NCBI GenBank assembly: GCA_028554755.1
Contig: JAPTOF010000015.1
Coordinates: 496,001 to 560,000 of the forward strand
DNA: 64,000 nt
From: Cordia subcordata
Taxonomy: Eukaryota > Streptophyta > Magnoliopsida > Boraginales > Cordiaceae
Direction: 5' to 3'
The translations under genes were made by a program, and so were the position numbers. Shown here piece after piece: positions 12,235 to 24,342 of the stretch. Within the stretch, counting starts at the first letter, position 1; each line of letters starts with the position of its first letter. The notes under the pieces were generated by a model, which was given only the letters and a program-made list of their open reading frames with translations, ran no database searches and was not told the DNA's origin.

Positions 12235-15200
12235 ATGTGGGCGGCGAAACCCACACAGCCACCGTCCTCCGCCGCCGCGTGCACTCCCCAGCGCTCCCTC
12301 CTCACACTCGCCCTCATCACTTTAGTCTCCTTCACCTACCTTACACTCAGCTCCCTCCGCTCCACTTCTCTTCAATCTTCCACCGTCGCTACCTCGACTA
12401 CTTCGTCACCAACTGTCTTTCCCGCTCAGGTAAACATTTCCTAACAAATTGCCATTTTTCGATCCGAAAATGATATATTATTGCTGCTTAACAAGCACCA
12501 TATGTTTTTCTTTTTGCATTGAATTGAAAATTTTGGGTAATTAATGTGTAAAATAGACTCAATTAAGTTAATATAATAGCCCATTTCTTCCGTCATGGAT
12601 CTGAGTTTGATCCATTTTTCATTCGTAGGGAATAAAATTACATCTAATTGTATTTACCTTTTCTTTTTAAATCTTTTAGTTGAAGATTTTAGGTAATGAT
12701 TGGGGAAAAATTCGTTACAACTTCCCTTTTTTTCTTAATATTGCTAAAAGAAAGGCTAAATTCTGGATTTGTTGTTGTTGTTGTTTTTTTTTTTTTTTTT
12801 TTTTGAGAATTTAGGTGATTAAAGAGAAGAATGTTGAAAAATTGGACAATGAAGAAGACAAGGAGTTGTTATCGGATGTGTATCATTCTCCCGAGGTGTT
12901 TAGATTGAACTATGCAGAGATGGAGAGGAAGTTCAAGGTGTATATATACCCAGATGGGGACCCGAATACATATTACCAGACACCGAGGAAGCTGACAGGG
13001 AAGTACGCAAGTGAAGGTTATTTCTTTCAGAATCTTAGAGAGAGTCAGTTTGTGACTGATGATCCGGATCAGGCTCACTTGCTCTTCATTCCGATCTCTT
13101 GTCATAAGATGAGGGGCAAGGTACGGTCTGTTAAAATGATTCAAATTTGTTGCTAAACTGATTGTTTTCATTAGCAATGAACTGGTGTTCTCGTGATAAA
13201 ATTATTGGCCTATGAGACATTCTTTCATTGCCTGGTGAATCCTTTCCTTATTTTTCCTTTTTGCCAGTGGTTTATCTAAGTTTGTAACCAAGGTTTTAAG
13301 AGAATGTAATTTGAAGATTCAAAAAGATCTTTAGAGAGGGGAAGTTTGTTTCCTTCTAAAGCCTTTTAAGGTGACTGGAGTGGATAGCTAAAAAGGGAAT
13401 AGCAATTAATTATCTCTGTGTGTAGTTGTTCAAGTGATGATACAATGATCTTTTACATAACGGGTAACATGAAATTTAGAGCAAACATAAGCAATTATAT
13501 TATTCAAATGTGAGGAAAAATCCGTGTCTTCTCATGCTGAGCCATCCCATGATGGGTGTTAACATATGGAAGTCATCAGTAGTTCTATTTACAGCCCCAA
13601 GGGGATCTTGATGGGCAAAAACTCTCCTACTAATGCAGTGGCGGAATGGAAGTTCTGGAGGGTAGTTGAGGTCTGATTTATTATTCAAAACACTCAGAGA
13701 ATGTTGGGGAAGTAGGGTTTAGGATTGCATATGAATGGAAAGACGTTTGGGGCAAAATTGATCAGAGAAGATGACTTTAAAGTATTAATTTGGCTGCTGC
13801 AGAAGTACCAAGGTGGAGATAAGAGAAAGAGAAGTATATAGGAATTCCACCTAGAGGTGCCAAAGAGGCGAGGACTAAACCCCTAACTTTAGCTTGGGTT
13901 CAAGCTTCATACATAAACTTTTAAAAGCTTCATGGCGTGTCATAACCAAAATCATATTTATTCAAACCACCAAAAATTCATGCGTGGATGGATTTGTAGT
14001 TCCATTAGGAAACATGACTTATCGACTAAGGAACCTAGTTGAATCATTTCTAGAAACAATAGACTTTAGAATCTTCTATGTGTTACTCTTGAAGTTATTA
14101 TGCATTCACATAATTTATGTTTCTCCCAGTTTTGAACTATAAAGAGGGCTTTTGGCCTGAGAATTTAATCTTTTTGTCTTTCTAATTTGTGCATGCTGAA
14201 ACCATGACATTATATTTGATAAAAATGAGTACTTGATTTTCCATCTCCAACTCATAAAATTTGCCTACCAAATTTGTTGTATGTAAAAGTCCGAATTTCA
14301 TATTCTTCTTTGTGCTTGTGTTCTGCATCAAGTCTTTTCTTGTGGCATTGTCTTGTTCCTGAAGTTTAAAATTTTATACCTGTGTACTGTTGCTCTTTAT
14401 ATCATGCAGGGTATATCCTATGAGAACATGACTATAATTGTACAAAACTATTTGGAGAGCTTGATAGCCAAGTATCCTTACTGGAATAGAACCCTGGGTG
14501 CTGATCATTTCTTTGTTACTTGTCATGATGTTGGTGTGAGAGCAACTGAAGGACTTCCATTTCTTGTAAAGAATTCAATTCGTGTTGTTTGCTCCCCAAG
14601 CTATGATGTTGGATTTATTCCTCATAAGGACGTAGCTCTCCCACAAGTCTTGCAGCCATTTGCCCTGCCAGCTGGAGGAAATGATGTTGAAAATAGGTAT
14701 GTATTTAGATGATAACTTGATGTTGAAAATGGGCATATACTTAGATGATAACTTGTTAAGGATACAAGAACTGATAGACAGACATTTGTTTCCTTTTACT
14801 GATAGATGGTAATTTGTCTCCTTATTATTAGATTTCTATTTGTATGTGTATTTTCATTGGTTCTATTTGTATGTGTATTTTCATGGTGTGACTTATTCTT
14901 TAACTTTGTGCAATGAATTCATCCACTCCTCATGAAGAAAAAAAAGAAAAATTTGCCTGAAAATGAATGGGAAAAGGAAAGAGGAAAGTAGTAAAGACCC
15001 TTAAAAAAAATCTTCTGTGTGGTGAACAGCAAAAAAACCTATGCAAGTCAAAATAAAGCACAATACTAAACATTTTGATTGTTAAGTCTAACCATGTCCC
15101 CTTAACATTATTGAGTTGTCATTTGGACAAGTGACCTTAAACAAATAAACTAATAGTCACGAATAATATTCCCAACTGATGTGAAAAACTATAAAGTTGG

Positions 15201-18200
15201 CCCATATCAAAGGGTTTCATATGCAAAGAAACAAAGCTGGTTATTGCTCTCAGTGAATAAAACAAAAAAACTTAAATCTGACATTCAATTAGTGATCTTG
15301 AAAAACCTCTGGTAGTCGCCTAGGCAGAAAATAAAGCAGCTACACCAAAAAAAAGAAAGACAAAAAATCAGCATAGGGCACTGTCCTCACGCTTTTTTGG
15401 CTCTCTTGTTGTAACCCCCCTTGGGCACCAGCCAGTGAAGCATCCTACATAGAACCAGCCACACTTATGCATGTCAATTTAATCTTCAATTCATTAGAAG
15501 TCTATAATGGACCTGAGAATGCCTTATTCCTGATCCACTTGTGAAAGTGGAATAGGTAGCGTCTAATACCAGTTATTAGATCCCTTTCCTGAATAGCTCC
15601 AATAATAAAAGGTCGGGATTCTGAAGGGAACACAATTATCTGTTTTGCCTTTCTGTTGCGTTTTATTTTTCTTAGCCTTAATAAATGGTGATCTGTAGTT
15701 TTAATGCTTTCTTAATATGTATCTTAATCCATACAAAATGAGGATGGTTTGAAAGGGATGAAATCACATATGGTCTGAGATGTGAATTTTCCTGTGTACA
15801 AAGGTGTTTACTGCTGCTTGGGGCATTCTGGTATAAAGAAGAGAATATGTATATCTTGAAGTCTTTCATTGATATTTTAGGATCACATATTTTGTTTTGC
15901 CATTTCTTTACACTCTGTGCAGGGATGTATCCCCTTGTGCACAACAATAAAAATCTTATTGATAACAAAACTGTGTCTTATTTGGGTCTTTTTTCTACTC
16001 TTAATGTGGCCAAGGTGCGGTGGTAACCCAGGAGAGCGAGGAAAAAGAAACAGAAAGTATAATATAAAATAGAGAATAAAAGAAAGAACACAGAAGAACA
16101 ATAATCAGAGGGGTGTTGATTGAACAGTGTATCTATGCTGTAGGTCTGGCATTCTGTCCTTACCCTAAGCGGCTGTTTGGTTCATGGAATGATTTTTCAT
16201 TCTCGGGAATCACATCTCCCTGGAAATGTTGTTAAAACTATTTGTTATGCTAAAAATATTACTGGGAAAATTAAGAATAGTTTTCAAAAACATTTACTTG
16301 TTATATTTGGTTTAAATTTACATTTTTGGGAATCTTGAGTCATTTCCAAAATGTCCTAATTTTTTTTTTTAAAAAAAAAGATAAAGTTATCAAATTTGTT
16401 TGTCTAGTGTATGTAATGTGTAACTTGTGATGTGTATATGTAGTATGTGTCTTGTGTGTAATGAATGTGTGCAATGTGCGAAGTGTGTATAAAATTTGTG
16501 AAATATGTGTAGTATGTGTGCGTAGTGTGTGTAATATATATGTGCAATATGCGTATTGCGTAGTATGTGTGGGTAGTGTGTGTAAGATGTGTGTAGTATG
16601 TTGAATTTATACAAGTTTAATATGCGTAGTGTGCATGAAGAATGTGTAATGTTTCTAATGTGTGTGTAGTGTGTGCATAATGTTTGTACAGTATGTGTAG
16701 TGTGTGTGTGTAAATGTGTATATTATCTGTAAGTAGTGTGTGTAATATGTGTGCATAGTGTGTGTGTTTGACCATGTGGGTGTTGACCAAATGAGCGTGC
16801 TAAAAGGAAGAAAATAATAATAAAATTAATTTGATTCTTGTTAATATGGGTACTCACAGCATGAGAATGTAACATTCCCAGCGCTTCACATAGGAATGAA
16901 AATTGGGGAATTCATGGCAATGTTGGATTCCTAGGAAATGTGATATTCCTAGGAATGTTTTTCTATTATGTGTATGAGAATCCAATATTCATGACCTATC
17001 ATTCCCTGGAATCCTATAAGATTTCGTAAACCAAATGCCCCCTAAGAGGAGACAGAGGCAAAAGTCACTCGGCTATATTTGCTTAAATGTCATTCTGGAG
17101 TTTCCTCATCCTTCTCAAATCATTTACCTGATGAGTGTGCTAATTTTCCGGTATTTTCTCACTTGTTAGTTCTCCAGTCTAGCATCTAATTAGAATTTTG
17201 TCCTAGCGTGCTTCTAGTAATTTCACACCATGCTTCTCTGTCCATCTTGCTTTACTGAATCTTGCTTCAGTAAACTAATACCTCGGGAGTTGCATAAACC
17301 AGTTGCCAGAATTCGTACTTATAAAAGATCACACGTAAATGAAATATGTCGGCTATTTTCTTTATATGGTAGGAACAACAATTTATTTTCTTAGTACATG
17401 AACATTTAAGTGGCTGAAAACTGACAATGGACATAATTTGCAGGACAACGTTGGGCTTCTGGGCAGGTCATAGGAACTCGAAAATTAGAGTTATTCTGGC
17501 ACGAGTGTGGGAGAATGATACCGAACTTGATATTTCGAACAACAGAATAAACAGAGCTACCGGGCATCTCGTATATCAGAAAAGGTTTTACAGAACTAAG
17601 TTCTGCATTTGCCCAGGTGGTTCCCAAGTCAATAGTGCTCGCATTGCGGATTCCATACATTATGGTTGTGTTCCTGGTAAGAACTTGATTCTTTTATGCT
17701 TCTGGAAGGAGTTACCGATTGTTACCAATTTCTGCATTCATGTCTGTTTTTATAATCAAATGATGGCTTAATGTGCTTCTGGGACGGCTTGTTTCTTCTC
17801 ATGTTTATCTAGAGGGACCTTTGCAACCACAAACCTAACTCAAATGGTTGTGGGGGTTGGGTGGGTTGTTCTGGGGTGGGGGTGTGTTTTGGGAGGGTTG
17901 GGGGAGGGGGGGGGAGTGGGTGGAAGAAGGGTTCTCGTACCCTGTCGGTGCCCAACAAGTGTGTTCATGTTTCAGGTGCTCATGCTGATGTGGAAATTTT
18001 GCAAAGGGCATGTATACATATCGCAATTTTATATGAACTAGCTCCATATCATTTTCTTTTCTCATTTTCATTAAAACCAACAGCCATTTGAGAAACATTT
18101 ACAATATGTGCAGTTCTGAAATGTTCAACTAGTTCTTTTCTGGGAAATGATATCTAAATTGTTGATTTAATAAAAATTCATGAGAAGTGCTTCACCATGT

Positions 18201-19522
18201 GATCAGTTTAATGTACTTGTTAATTAAGAGGAAGACTAGTGAGCGAACCTTCACATTTTCTGAAGCGGAATTCTGTCTTTGTCTGATACAGCTTCAGCAC
18301 TCCTAATGCAGGAGGTCCTAGAGGTCTTGTCAAGCCACAGACAGTTAAAAAATGCTTAAGCCTTGCCTTTGACTTGAGTGTAATTTGTGCGCTATGGTCC
18401 AGCCTTTTTGCTGAATGATGCTTGGCTGTCAATCCATCATGCCTTTTCCAGCTTTTTCCTAAATGGATATCAATGTTCAGTTTCTAAATGTGCCACCACA
18501 ACTATCTTATGCACTTGGATTCTGCCAAGATTTATAGTCGAAAGCTACACCAGTTTTATCTTGTAGTTATTGTTAGTTTTGAGTTCTGAGCTACAAATCT
18601 AATCTTTTTGTATGCTGTTTGCTATTTGCTTTAACATGGATAAGCTCTTAATTTATGGTAATCTATTCCTTGATGCTTCAAGTGAAATACAGAAAGTTAA
18701 GAAATGGATTGAAGTGGCTGTGTCTGAATCCTGGATGGATCAAGCAATAACTGCTTTAAGAATCTAAAGCAAAATTCAGACAGGTCCATGGGTCATTATG
18801 TGCCTCTTGACCTTTGCCAGAATTAATAGATTGCATCTGCTGTCATATCCTTTACTGTGGTTGTTATTATCTTTCTTCAGTAAGGTCAAGGTGTTTGTTG
18901 ATGCTTATTGCCACCTGATTGTTTATCTAATATCACCAAGTTCTGTGTTTCCAGTGATATTGTCTAATTACTATGATCTGCCATTCAACGACATTCTTGA
19001 CTGGAAAAAGTTCTCGGTTATACTCAAGGAAAAAGATGTCTACCAACTAAAGCAAATACTGAAAAGCATATCCCAAGAAGAATTTGTTGCTTTGCACAAC
19101 AATTTAGTCAAGGTAAGGATCTTTGCATCTATTGCCTAGAACTGGGACTGGATTGCTCCCCATCACTGCTTACCTGGCAATGTCTCTTTCACTTCTGGGT
19201 TGGCTGGAGCGGGTAGGTGGAAGAAAATGTGTCCAATCCCACAAATATAACTATTTGGAAAATTTTCAATCCGACATCCAGCTGTGTGATGTGATGCATG
19301 GGGGATCAACATGTGCATACCCGCAGCTGGATCGCCGGATCCTGAATTGAAGCATTACCCTTATCTATTCTGCGCTGGATTTTCTGGTGCTGACCAAAGT
19401 TACCATTGATCTTGTGTCAGATTCAGAAGCACTATCAGTGGAACTCACCACCTATCAAACACGATGCTTTTCATATGGTCATGTACGAACTCTGGTTGCG
19501 CCACCGGGTGATCAAATACTAA
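12235..19522 (+). CDS. GT47 exostosin-type glycosyltransferase, six exons
   Basis: Exons are 12235-12429, 12815-13120, 14410-14696, 17444-17676, 18955-19112 and 19421-19522, which join in phase to 426 aa. The N-terminus is short and cytosolic, followed by a signal anchor at about residues 21-42 (LLTLALITLVSFTYL) and a Ser/Thr-rich stem, the layout of Golgi type II enzymes. The exostosin domain starts at about residue 90 (ERKFKVYIYPDGDP, then GKYASEGYF, DDPDQAHLLFIP). It continues with WNRTLGADHFFVTCHDVG, KDVALPQ, LGFWAGHRNSKIR and the conserved C-terminal block KFCICPGGSQVNSARIADSI...GCVPVILSNYYDLPF. GT47 proteins transfer sugars to cell-wall polysaccharides such as xyloglucan, xylan, pectin or arabinan; the acceptor and sugar donor cannot be deduced here. 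Intron 3 is 2.7 kb and contains an 874-bp MITE; intron 4 has a G-rich tract. It appears intact. Confidence 0.92.
16169..17042. mobile_element. Tourist/PIF-Harbinger-like MITE in GT47 intron 3 (874 bp)
   Basis: Ends GCGGCTGTTTGGTTCATGG and, inverted, GGGGGCATTTGGTTTACG are imperfect terminal inverted repeats. Identical TAA trinucleotides flank them (16166-16168 and 17043-17045), the target-site type of PIF/Harbinger elements. Sub-terminal parts are also inverted copies (GGAATGATTTTTCATTC region against 16985-17015). A TGTGTA-rich minisatellite fills the middle. No transposase is encoded. Confidence 0.7.
16390..16775. repeat. Degenerate TGTGTA/GTAGTGTG minisatellite
   Basis: About 385 bp of irregular repeats of the words TGTGTAGTATG, GTGTGTAATG and GTGTGCAATGTG, with no fixed unit length. 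It lies within the intronic MITE at 16169-17042. Confidence 0.75.
17846..17935 (+). repeat. G-rich tract in GT47 intron 4
   Basis: Around ten runs of three or more G occur within about 90 bp on the sense strand, including a GGGGGGGGG run near 17906. The pre-mRNA could form G-quadruplexes here, and it lies only about 170 bp after the donor of intron 4 at 17677. Confidence 0.65.
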
Positions 19523-20036
19523 AGGGGGAATAAACCCATAGCTTGCCTCTCTCATACACACTCTGCTAGCTAGTCATCTTGAAAATTGTAAATTAGTAAT
19601 CACTTTGTTAATTTATTCAATCTTTACAAGTGTTGAGCCTCAATCTTTGAGGCTGGAACAGCTGGCAATTCTTCTGATTTCTTGTATCTGTAACTTGTCT
19701 ATTTTTTTGTACCTGTTCGTGAAAGCTATTCACTTATCTCATATTGGAGAAGACTAGAAAAGCTCTTTGTTTATATACTTTCATCTGATTCACTTGCTCA
19801 TAGCAACTTTTGTTGTGCAATTAAAGTACAAGTATATTGACGGAGGAAAAATGCATCAATCTGAGTCACAGCAGCAGCATACTGCATTTGTTGCTCCGAA
19901 TCATGAAATGTTTTTCAACACATTTGCAGTGCATTATCATGGGGGATTAATTTGCATAATATTGTGAAAGGTTGAAGATTACATGAATGTTTTTGAGAGA
20001 CCAACTTGAATATTTTTAAATGATGAGAACTAGTTT
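19523..20036. other. GT47 3' UTR and downstream spacer
   Basis: An AATAAA at about 19530-19535 lies directly after the stop and T-rich stretches follow, fitting a 3' UTR of a few hundred bases. No further gene is seen before the LTR element at 20037. Confidence 0.4.
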
Positions 20037-20545
20037 TGTTGGGTTATGGCTCAAAGTCCAAGCCCATACAAATTAGGAAAGAATTTTAATGAGAATTAAA
20101 ATTCTAGTTATAGTAAGAGTCTTAATTATGGTAGGATTGATAGATGAGGAAATCCTTTGTCTTGAAAGACAAGAAAATCTCCTCTATAAATAGGACTCTT
20201 GCATTAGTTGTATAAGGTGTGCCTTAGGAGAGTGCCTTAGGGCCACACCCCATGGGAGGGTGTGGGAGAGAGCCTGAGAGCATCAAGAATATCTTATATT
20301 CGTTCTAGTCTTGTTGAGGATAGAACCGTTATAAGAACTCTGTGGGAGAGGGTTTAGACTTTTCTGTCCGTGCAAAAAGTCACCACCTGAGTTGTAATCC
20401 CATTATTGTTGAATAGTGGAATTTATCCCAGAGGAGATCGTGGACGAAGGCAGAGGGCCAAATCACGTTAAAATATTACGTGTTCTTTATGTGTGTTTTC
20501 CGCTGTGCTTTGATGTGTGTGTGTGCGTTCTCGATTTTCCCAACA
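20037..20545 (+). repeat. 5' LTR of the short LTR element
   Basis: 509 bp, TGTTGGG...CCCAACA. A TATAAATAGGA word at about 20183-20193 is a good candidate TATA box of the U3 region. Confidence 0.88.
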
Positions 20546-20547
20546 AG

Positions 20548-20560
20548 TGGTATCAGAGCT
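20548..20560 (+). other. Primer binding site (initiator tRNA-Met type)
   Basis: TGGTATCAGAGCT begins two bases after the 5' LTR. This is the standard plant PBS complementary to the 3' end of tRNA-iMet. Confidence 0.9.
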
Positions 20561-21381
20561 AGGTTGGAGGGAGGACGCTGATTTGCACGAAAAACGAAAA
20601 AAGAAATGCCAAAGAGGAGTAAAAAATTCGCTGATCTGCTGGTCATGTTTGGCAGCCTTCCCGGAGACCGATCGACGATCCGTTTGTTGCTGTGTTTTCA
20701 TCTCGGAGAGGAGAGTAAGCTGCTAAAATTTCATAACGATCCGACGGTCGGATTGTGAGATACAAGCAGGTCAATTTTTGTGAGTTTGTGGTCAAACAGT
20801 CCAACAGAAGGTTTGACCAGCGGGCTGTAGGGGTTTGACCGCATTGACCGAGGGTCTTCTCACTGTCTTCCGACGTCCTGAGTTCGTTTTTGAGGGCCGT
20901 TTTGCCAAATTTCTTGATGTATCATGGGTGAGCCTTGAAATTGGGTAAAACAATGAAGTGGTGATGAAATCCTGCGAAAGTCTTCGAAGCATTGTGCGAG
21001 CAAACACAGTTAGCCGACTAGTGAACAAACTTCTAGAGGAGAGAAGTTTGGATGAGTAGACTAGTTGCAGAAGGTTCGATTCGAGGGAGGAGTCACGCAG
21101 AGAGTCTACGTGGTGAACAATCGAGTCCGCCGCACGACTGATAAGGAATGCTACTGTTGGAAGAGAAGACCACGTCCGAGATGCCTTGTGTCGAGGGAGG
21201 ATGCAAACAACCTTGAGAGGTCGAGGTTAGACGGCATGAAGAGGGATGTTGGGGATGACTCCGAAAACCTACTAGGATGTGTTGGTAGCTGCTGCCGTGA
21301 AGAGTGTTGTCGAGCAAGGGCTCCAGCATGAAGACTGTGAAGAGGTTCCAGTTGCGGCAAAGAAGCTTCGGACTTTTCGCC

Positions 21382-21393
21382 AAGGGAGGAATT
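21382..21393 (+). other. Polypurine tract
   Basis: AAGGGAGGA followed by ATTT lies immediately before the 3' LTR, the position where plus-strand priming occurs. Confidence 0.75.
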
Positions 21394-21905
21394 TGTTGGG
21401 TTATGGCTCAAAGTCCAAGCCCATACAAATTAGGAAAGAATTTTAATGAGAATTAAAATTCTAGTTATGGTAAGAGTCTTAATTATGGTAGGATCGATAG
21501 ATGAGGAAATCCTTTGTCTTGGAGGACAAGGAAATCTCTTCTATAAATAGGACTCTTACATTAGTTGTATAAGGTGTGCCTTAGGAGAGTGCCTTAGGGC
21601 CACACCCCATGGGGGGGGGGTGTGGGAGAGAGCCTGAGAGTATCAAGAGTATCTTATATTCGTTTTAGTCCTGTTGAGGATAGAACCATTATAAGAACTC
21701 TGTGGGGGAGGGTTTAGACTTTTCTGTCCGTGCAAAAAGTCACCACCTGAGTTGTAATCCCATTATTGTTGAATAGTGGAATTTATCCCAGATGAGATCG
21801 TGGACGTAGGCAGAGGGTTGAACCACGTTAAAATATTACGTGTTCTTTATGTGTGTTTTCCGCTGTGCTTTGATGTGTGTGTGTGCGTCCTCGATTTTCC
21901 CAACA
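21394..21905 (+). repeat. 3' LTR of the short LTR element
   Basis: 512 bp, same ends as the 5' LTR. The main length difference is a longer G run at about 21612-21621. Confidence 0.88.
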
Positions 21906-22529
21906 AATTTGAAAAAGGAAAATGACAATATTGGGAACTTTCATGTGATTAAACTCATTTCAAGCATTTAAAAAAGAAAAAAGAAGTAAAAAATCTATTG
22001 AATTATGTACCGAAGCTAACAAAACAATTGGTTAATGTAATGAAAGGAAGAAAAGGAGAACAAAGAAAAAAGAATTATAGAAGTCATGAAACAATTAGTT
22101 TCAAATAAGACAACTAAGGAAAAGATATTATAGTGGTATAACAGATGTTAAGCAGGATATATTACTTAACAATAATTTTATAAAACAAAGAAAAAAAAAT
22201 AAAGGTGAGGAATTACCAATTTCAAATAAAATTAATAAAACTGAGGCTCATTTACACAATCTTTTTTAGGGATTTATGCCCTTATAGTGGTGCTAGTGGC
22301 TTCTTGACGTATCCATCTTAGAATATAACGGTTTATCTCTTATTTAGGTAGCACTTTTGAAAACCTGCCAAATTGGTTATGTAGAACTCCCTCTGTAAAA
22401 CTGAAAAATTTTCTCTCGAAAGATGAGATGCAAAATGAATGCTAGTTTAAACTCTCAGTATATGCTTTGCTATATAGTTAGGAAATCTATTTGCTTTGCC
22501 AAAACAACTCTTTAATACAATGGATTAGT
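21906..22529. other. Intergenic spacer
   Basis: AT-rich, purine-rich in 22030-22210, without coding signal. Confidence 0.4.
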
Positions 22530-22843
22530 GGCCAGTAACCCACGCATTCCGTGGGGTGTAATGATTATCATTACAATGTATAACCTACTCATTCAATGGG
22601 GCGTAATGACCATTCATTACAATGTGTACGCGATGCATTTAGTAGGGAGTAATCTCAAACATAACCCCCAGGAGCATTCTTTGGATAGAGTAATATCTGT
22701 ATATAGAGTAATATTTGTAATAGACATAACCTCCAGGAGCATTCATTATGAGCATTAGTGGAGCATTTGTAACCACCAGTAAGAAAAAGTGTCAGAACCC
22801 ATGGGAGCACAATAGCTTTGAATGGATTTTTAATCCCAACCGT
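22530..22843. repeat. Direct repeat, copy 1
   Basis: Shares a series of blocks in the same order with 23463-23746: the TCATTACAATGTGTAAC words, CATAACCTCCAGGA, and TTTGAATGGATTTTTAAT at the end. Each copy also contains the CATTCAGTGGGGTGTAATGA-type word more than once. Unknown repeat class. Confidence 0.65.
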
Positions 22844-23462
22844 TCGAGTTCACATTGAAAAACCAGAAAATTATATATATATTTCTTTTCTTTATCTTCT
22901 TTTTAACTTTGTTTTTAGCTAAATTTTGGGGTGTTTTTGCAAAGAAAATGAAGCTTCTTGGAGCAAAATTGAAGATTGTTTTGGAGCTTAAAACTTGAAG
23001 CAACAGGGGTTAAGCTACAAGCAAAAGCAAGGAAGAAATCTAAACTTGTATTTTGAGTTTTAAAGTTTATTTTTTAAGATTTTGAGCTAAAAATCCAGAT
23101 TTAATTCTTGTGTTGAATATGTTGAGTTAAATTTAGATATCTGGTGTTTAAATTTAGTTTTTTAGAATTGGATATTTTGATTTATGGTGTTATTTGATAA
23201 TTTTGTGGTGTTTAATACATGATTTGCTCTTTAATTTTTTATAGCTTTGATTGTGCATGTCTGTGTGTATAATTAAAGGCTTTATATGCATGTCGTACCT
23301 TTTAGGACTTATCGAGCCTTGGTTTAGCGAAGACCTTTAATACCGAATCCTTAGTCAAATGTTTGTCTTACGCGAATTGAGATTCATTGGTTGCATAGTG
23401 TATAGCTAGGGTTAGTCTTCGGCATGAAACAAGGTCAATAGGTTAGCTTATTATCAGTTATG
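22844..23462. other. Spacer between the direct repeats
   Basis: About 620 bp of AT-rich sequence, T-rich in 23040-23270, without a domain. If the flanking repeats were LTRs this would be the interior, but no PBS or PPT was recognised. Confidence 0.35.
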
Positions 23463-23746
23463 TGTGTAATGATCATCATTACAATGTGTAACTGCCACAT
23501 TCAGTGGGGTGTGATGACCATCATTACAATGTGTAACCGATGCATTCAGTTGGGAGTAATCTGTAATGGACATAACCTCCAGGAACATTCTTTGTGTAGG
23601 TAATATTTGTATGTAGATTAATATCTGTAACAAACATAACCTCTACGAACATTTATTGTGAGTATTAGTGGACTGTTTGTAACATCCAGTATAGAACGTG
23701 TCGTGATCCCTGGGAACATAACTCCAGCTTTGAATGGATTTTTAAT
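23463..23746. repeat. Direct repeat, copy 2
   Basis: Diverged copy of 22530-22843 in the same orientation about 0.93 kb away, with small indels. Confidence 0.65.
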
Positions 23747-23852
23747 TACAAAGCATTTGGTTTTAGTTACGTGCCACACCCATAGCTACATCCCCACCCA
23801 TGCTAGGCTTCACGCACATGCTCGTGATGATTCTAGTACCAAGCTCACCATG

Positions 23853-23886
<34 letters not shown>
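23853..23886. repeat. (TA)n microsatellite
   Basis: An uninterrupted run of alternating T and A directly before the hAT-like fragment. Confidence 0.9.
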
Positions 23887-23892
<6 letters not shown>

Positions 23893-23894
<2 letters not shown>

Positions 23895-24342
23895 TGGAAA
23901 AGATAATCTTGGCCCTGCTAAAAGTTTTTTTGATCTCACTAAAATATTTATTGACCTCTCACCCCATGACCCCTCTTTTTTTTTTGAGAATCAACATGAA
24001 ACTTATATAATTAATATGCAACCAAATAGTGAATTTGGTGATCTTAGTGAATTAGTGATCTTGCTAAGACATTTGGTTGAAACAAAGAAAAATGTGAAGT
24101 ATCCTTTGGTTTATTTGCTAATCAAATTAGCATTGATTTTGCCAGTTACAACTATAAGTGGTGAAAGAGCATTTTTTGCTATAAATGTCGTGAATAACGA
24201 ACCGATTGAGAAGTTGAAGGGAGTTGGATCTATGAATGATTGTTTAGTTACTTTTATTGAAAAAGATGTATCTGATTGCATTGAAAATAAAACGATTATT
24301 CAATGCTTTCAAAATATGAGATACCATCAAAGTCAATTGTAG
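23893..24342 (+). pseudogene. hAT transposase C-terminal fragment
   Basis: Open frame ending at 24342 whose last roughly 110 residues match the C-terminal dimerisation region of hAT-type transposases (the plant ZMYM1/TTF-type group). Recognisable blocks are LVETKKNVKYPLVYLLIKLALILPV, the signature SGERAF region (TTISGERAFFAINVV), then LNDCLVTFIE-like (MNDCLVTFIEKDV) and IIQCFQNM at the end. The zinc-finger and catalytic N-terminal parts are absent upstream, where a (TA)n repeat and unrelated sequence begin. It is a truncated relic, not an active gene. Confidence 0.8.

Larger units (their letters stand above)
20037..21905 (+). mobile_element. Short non-autonomous LTR retrotransposon (LARD/large TRIM type), near intact
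   Basis: Two direct LTRs (20037-20545 and 21394-21905) both start TGTTGGG and end CCCAACA. A primer binding site and polypurine tract sit in the expected places. The 5-bp flanks are AGTTT (20032-20036) and AATTT (21906-21910), a target duplication with one change. The 848-bp interior has no gag or pol domain; its open frames are short and overlap in several frames. Movement would depend on enzymes from another element. The LTRs differ at roughly 20-25 of 510 positions by eye, so the insertion is fairly old but well preserved. Confidence 0.88.

Noticed and set aside
16390..16614. Minus-strand open frame rich in His/Tyr/Thr
   Set aside because: It is a by-product of the TGTGTA minisatellite.
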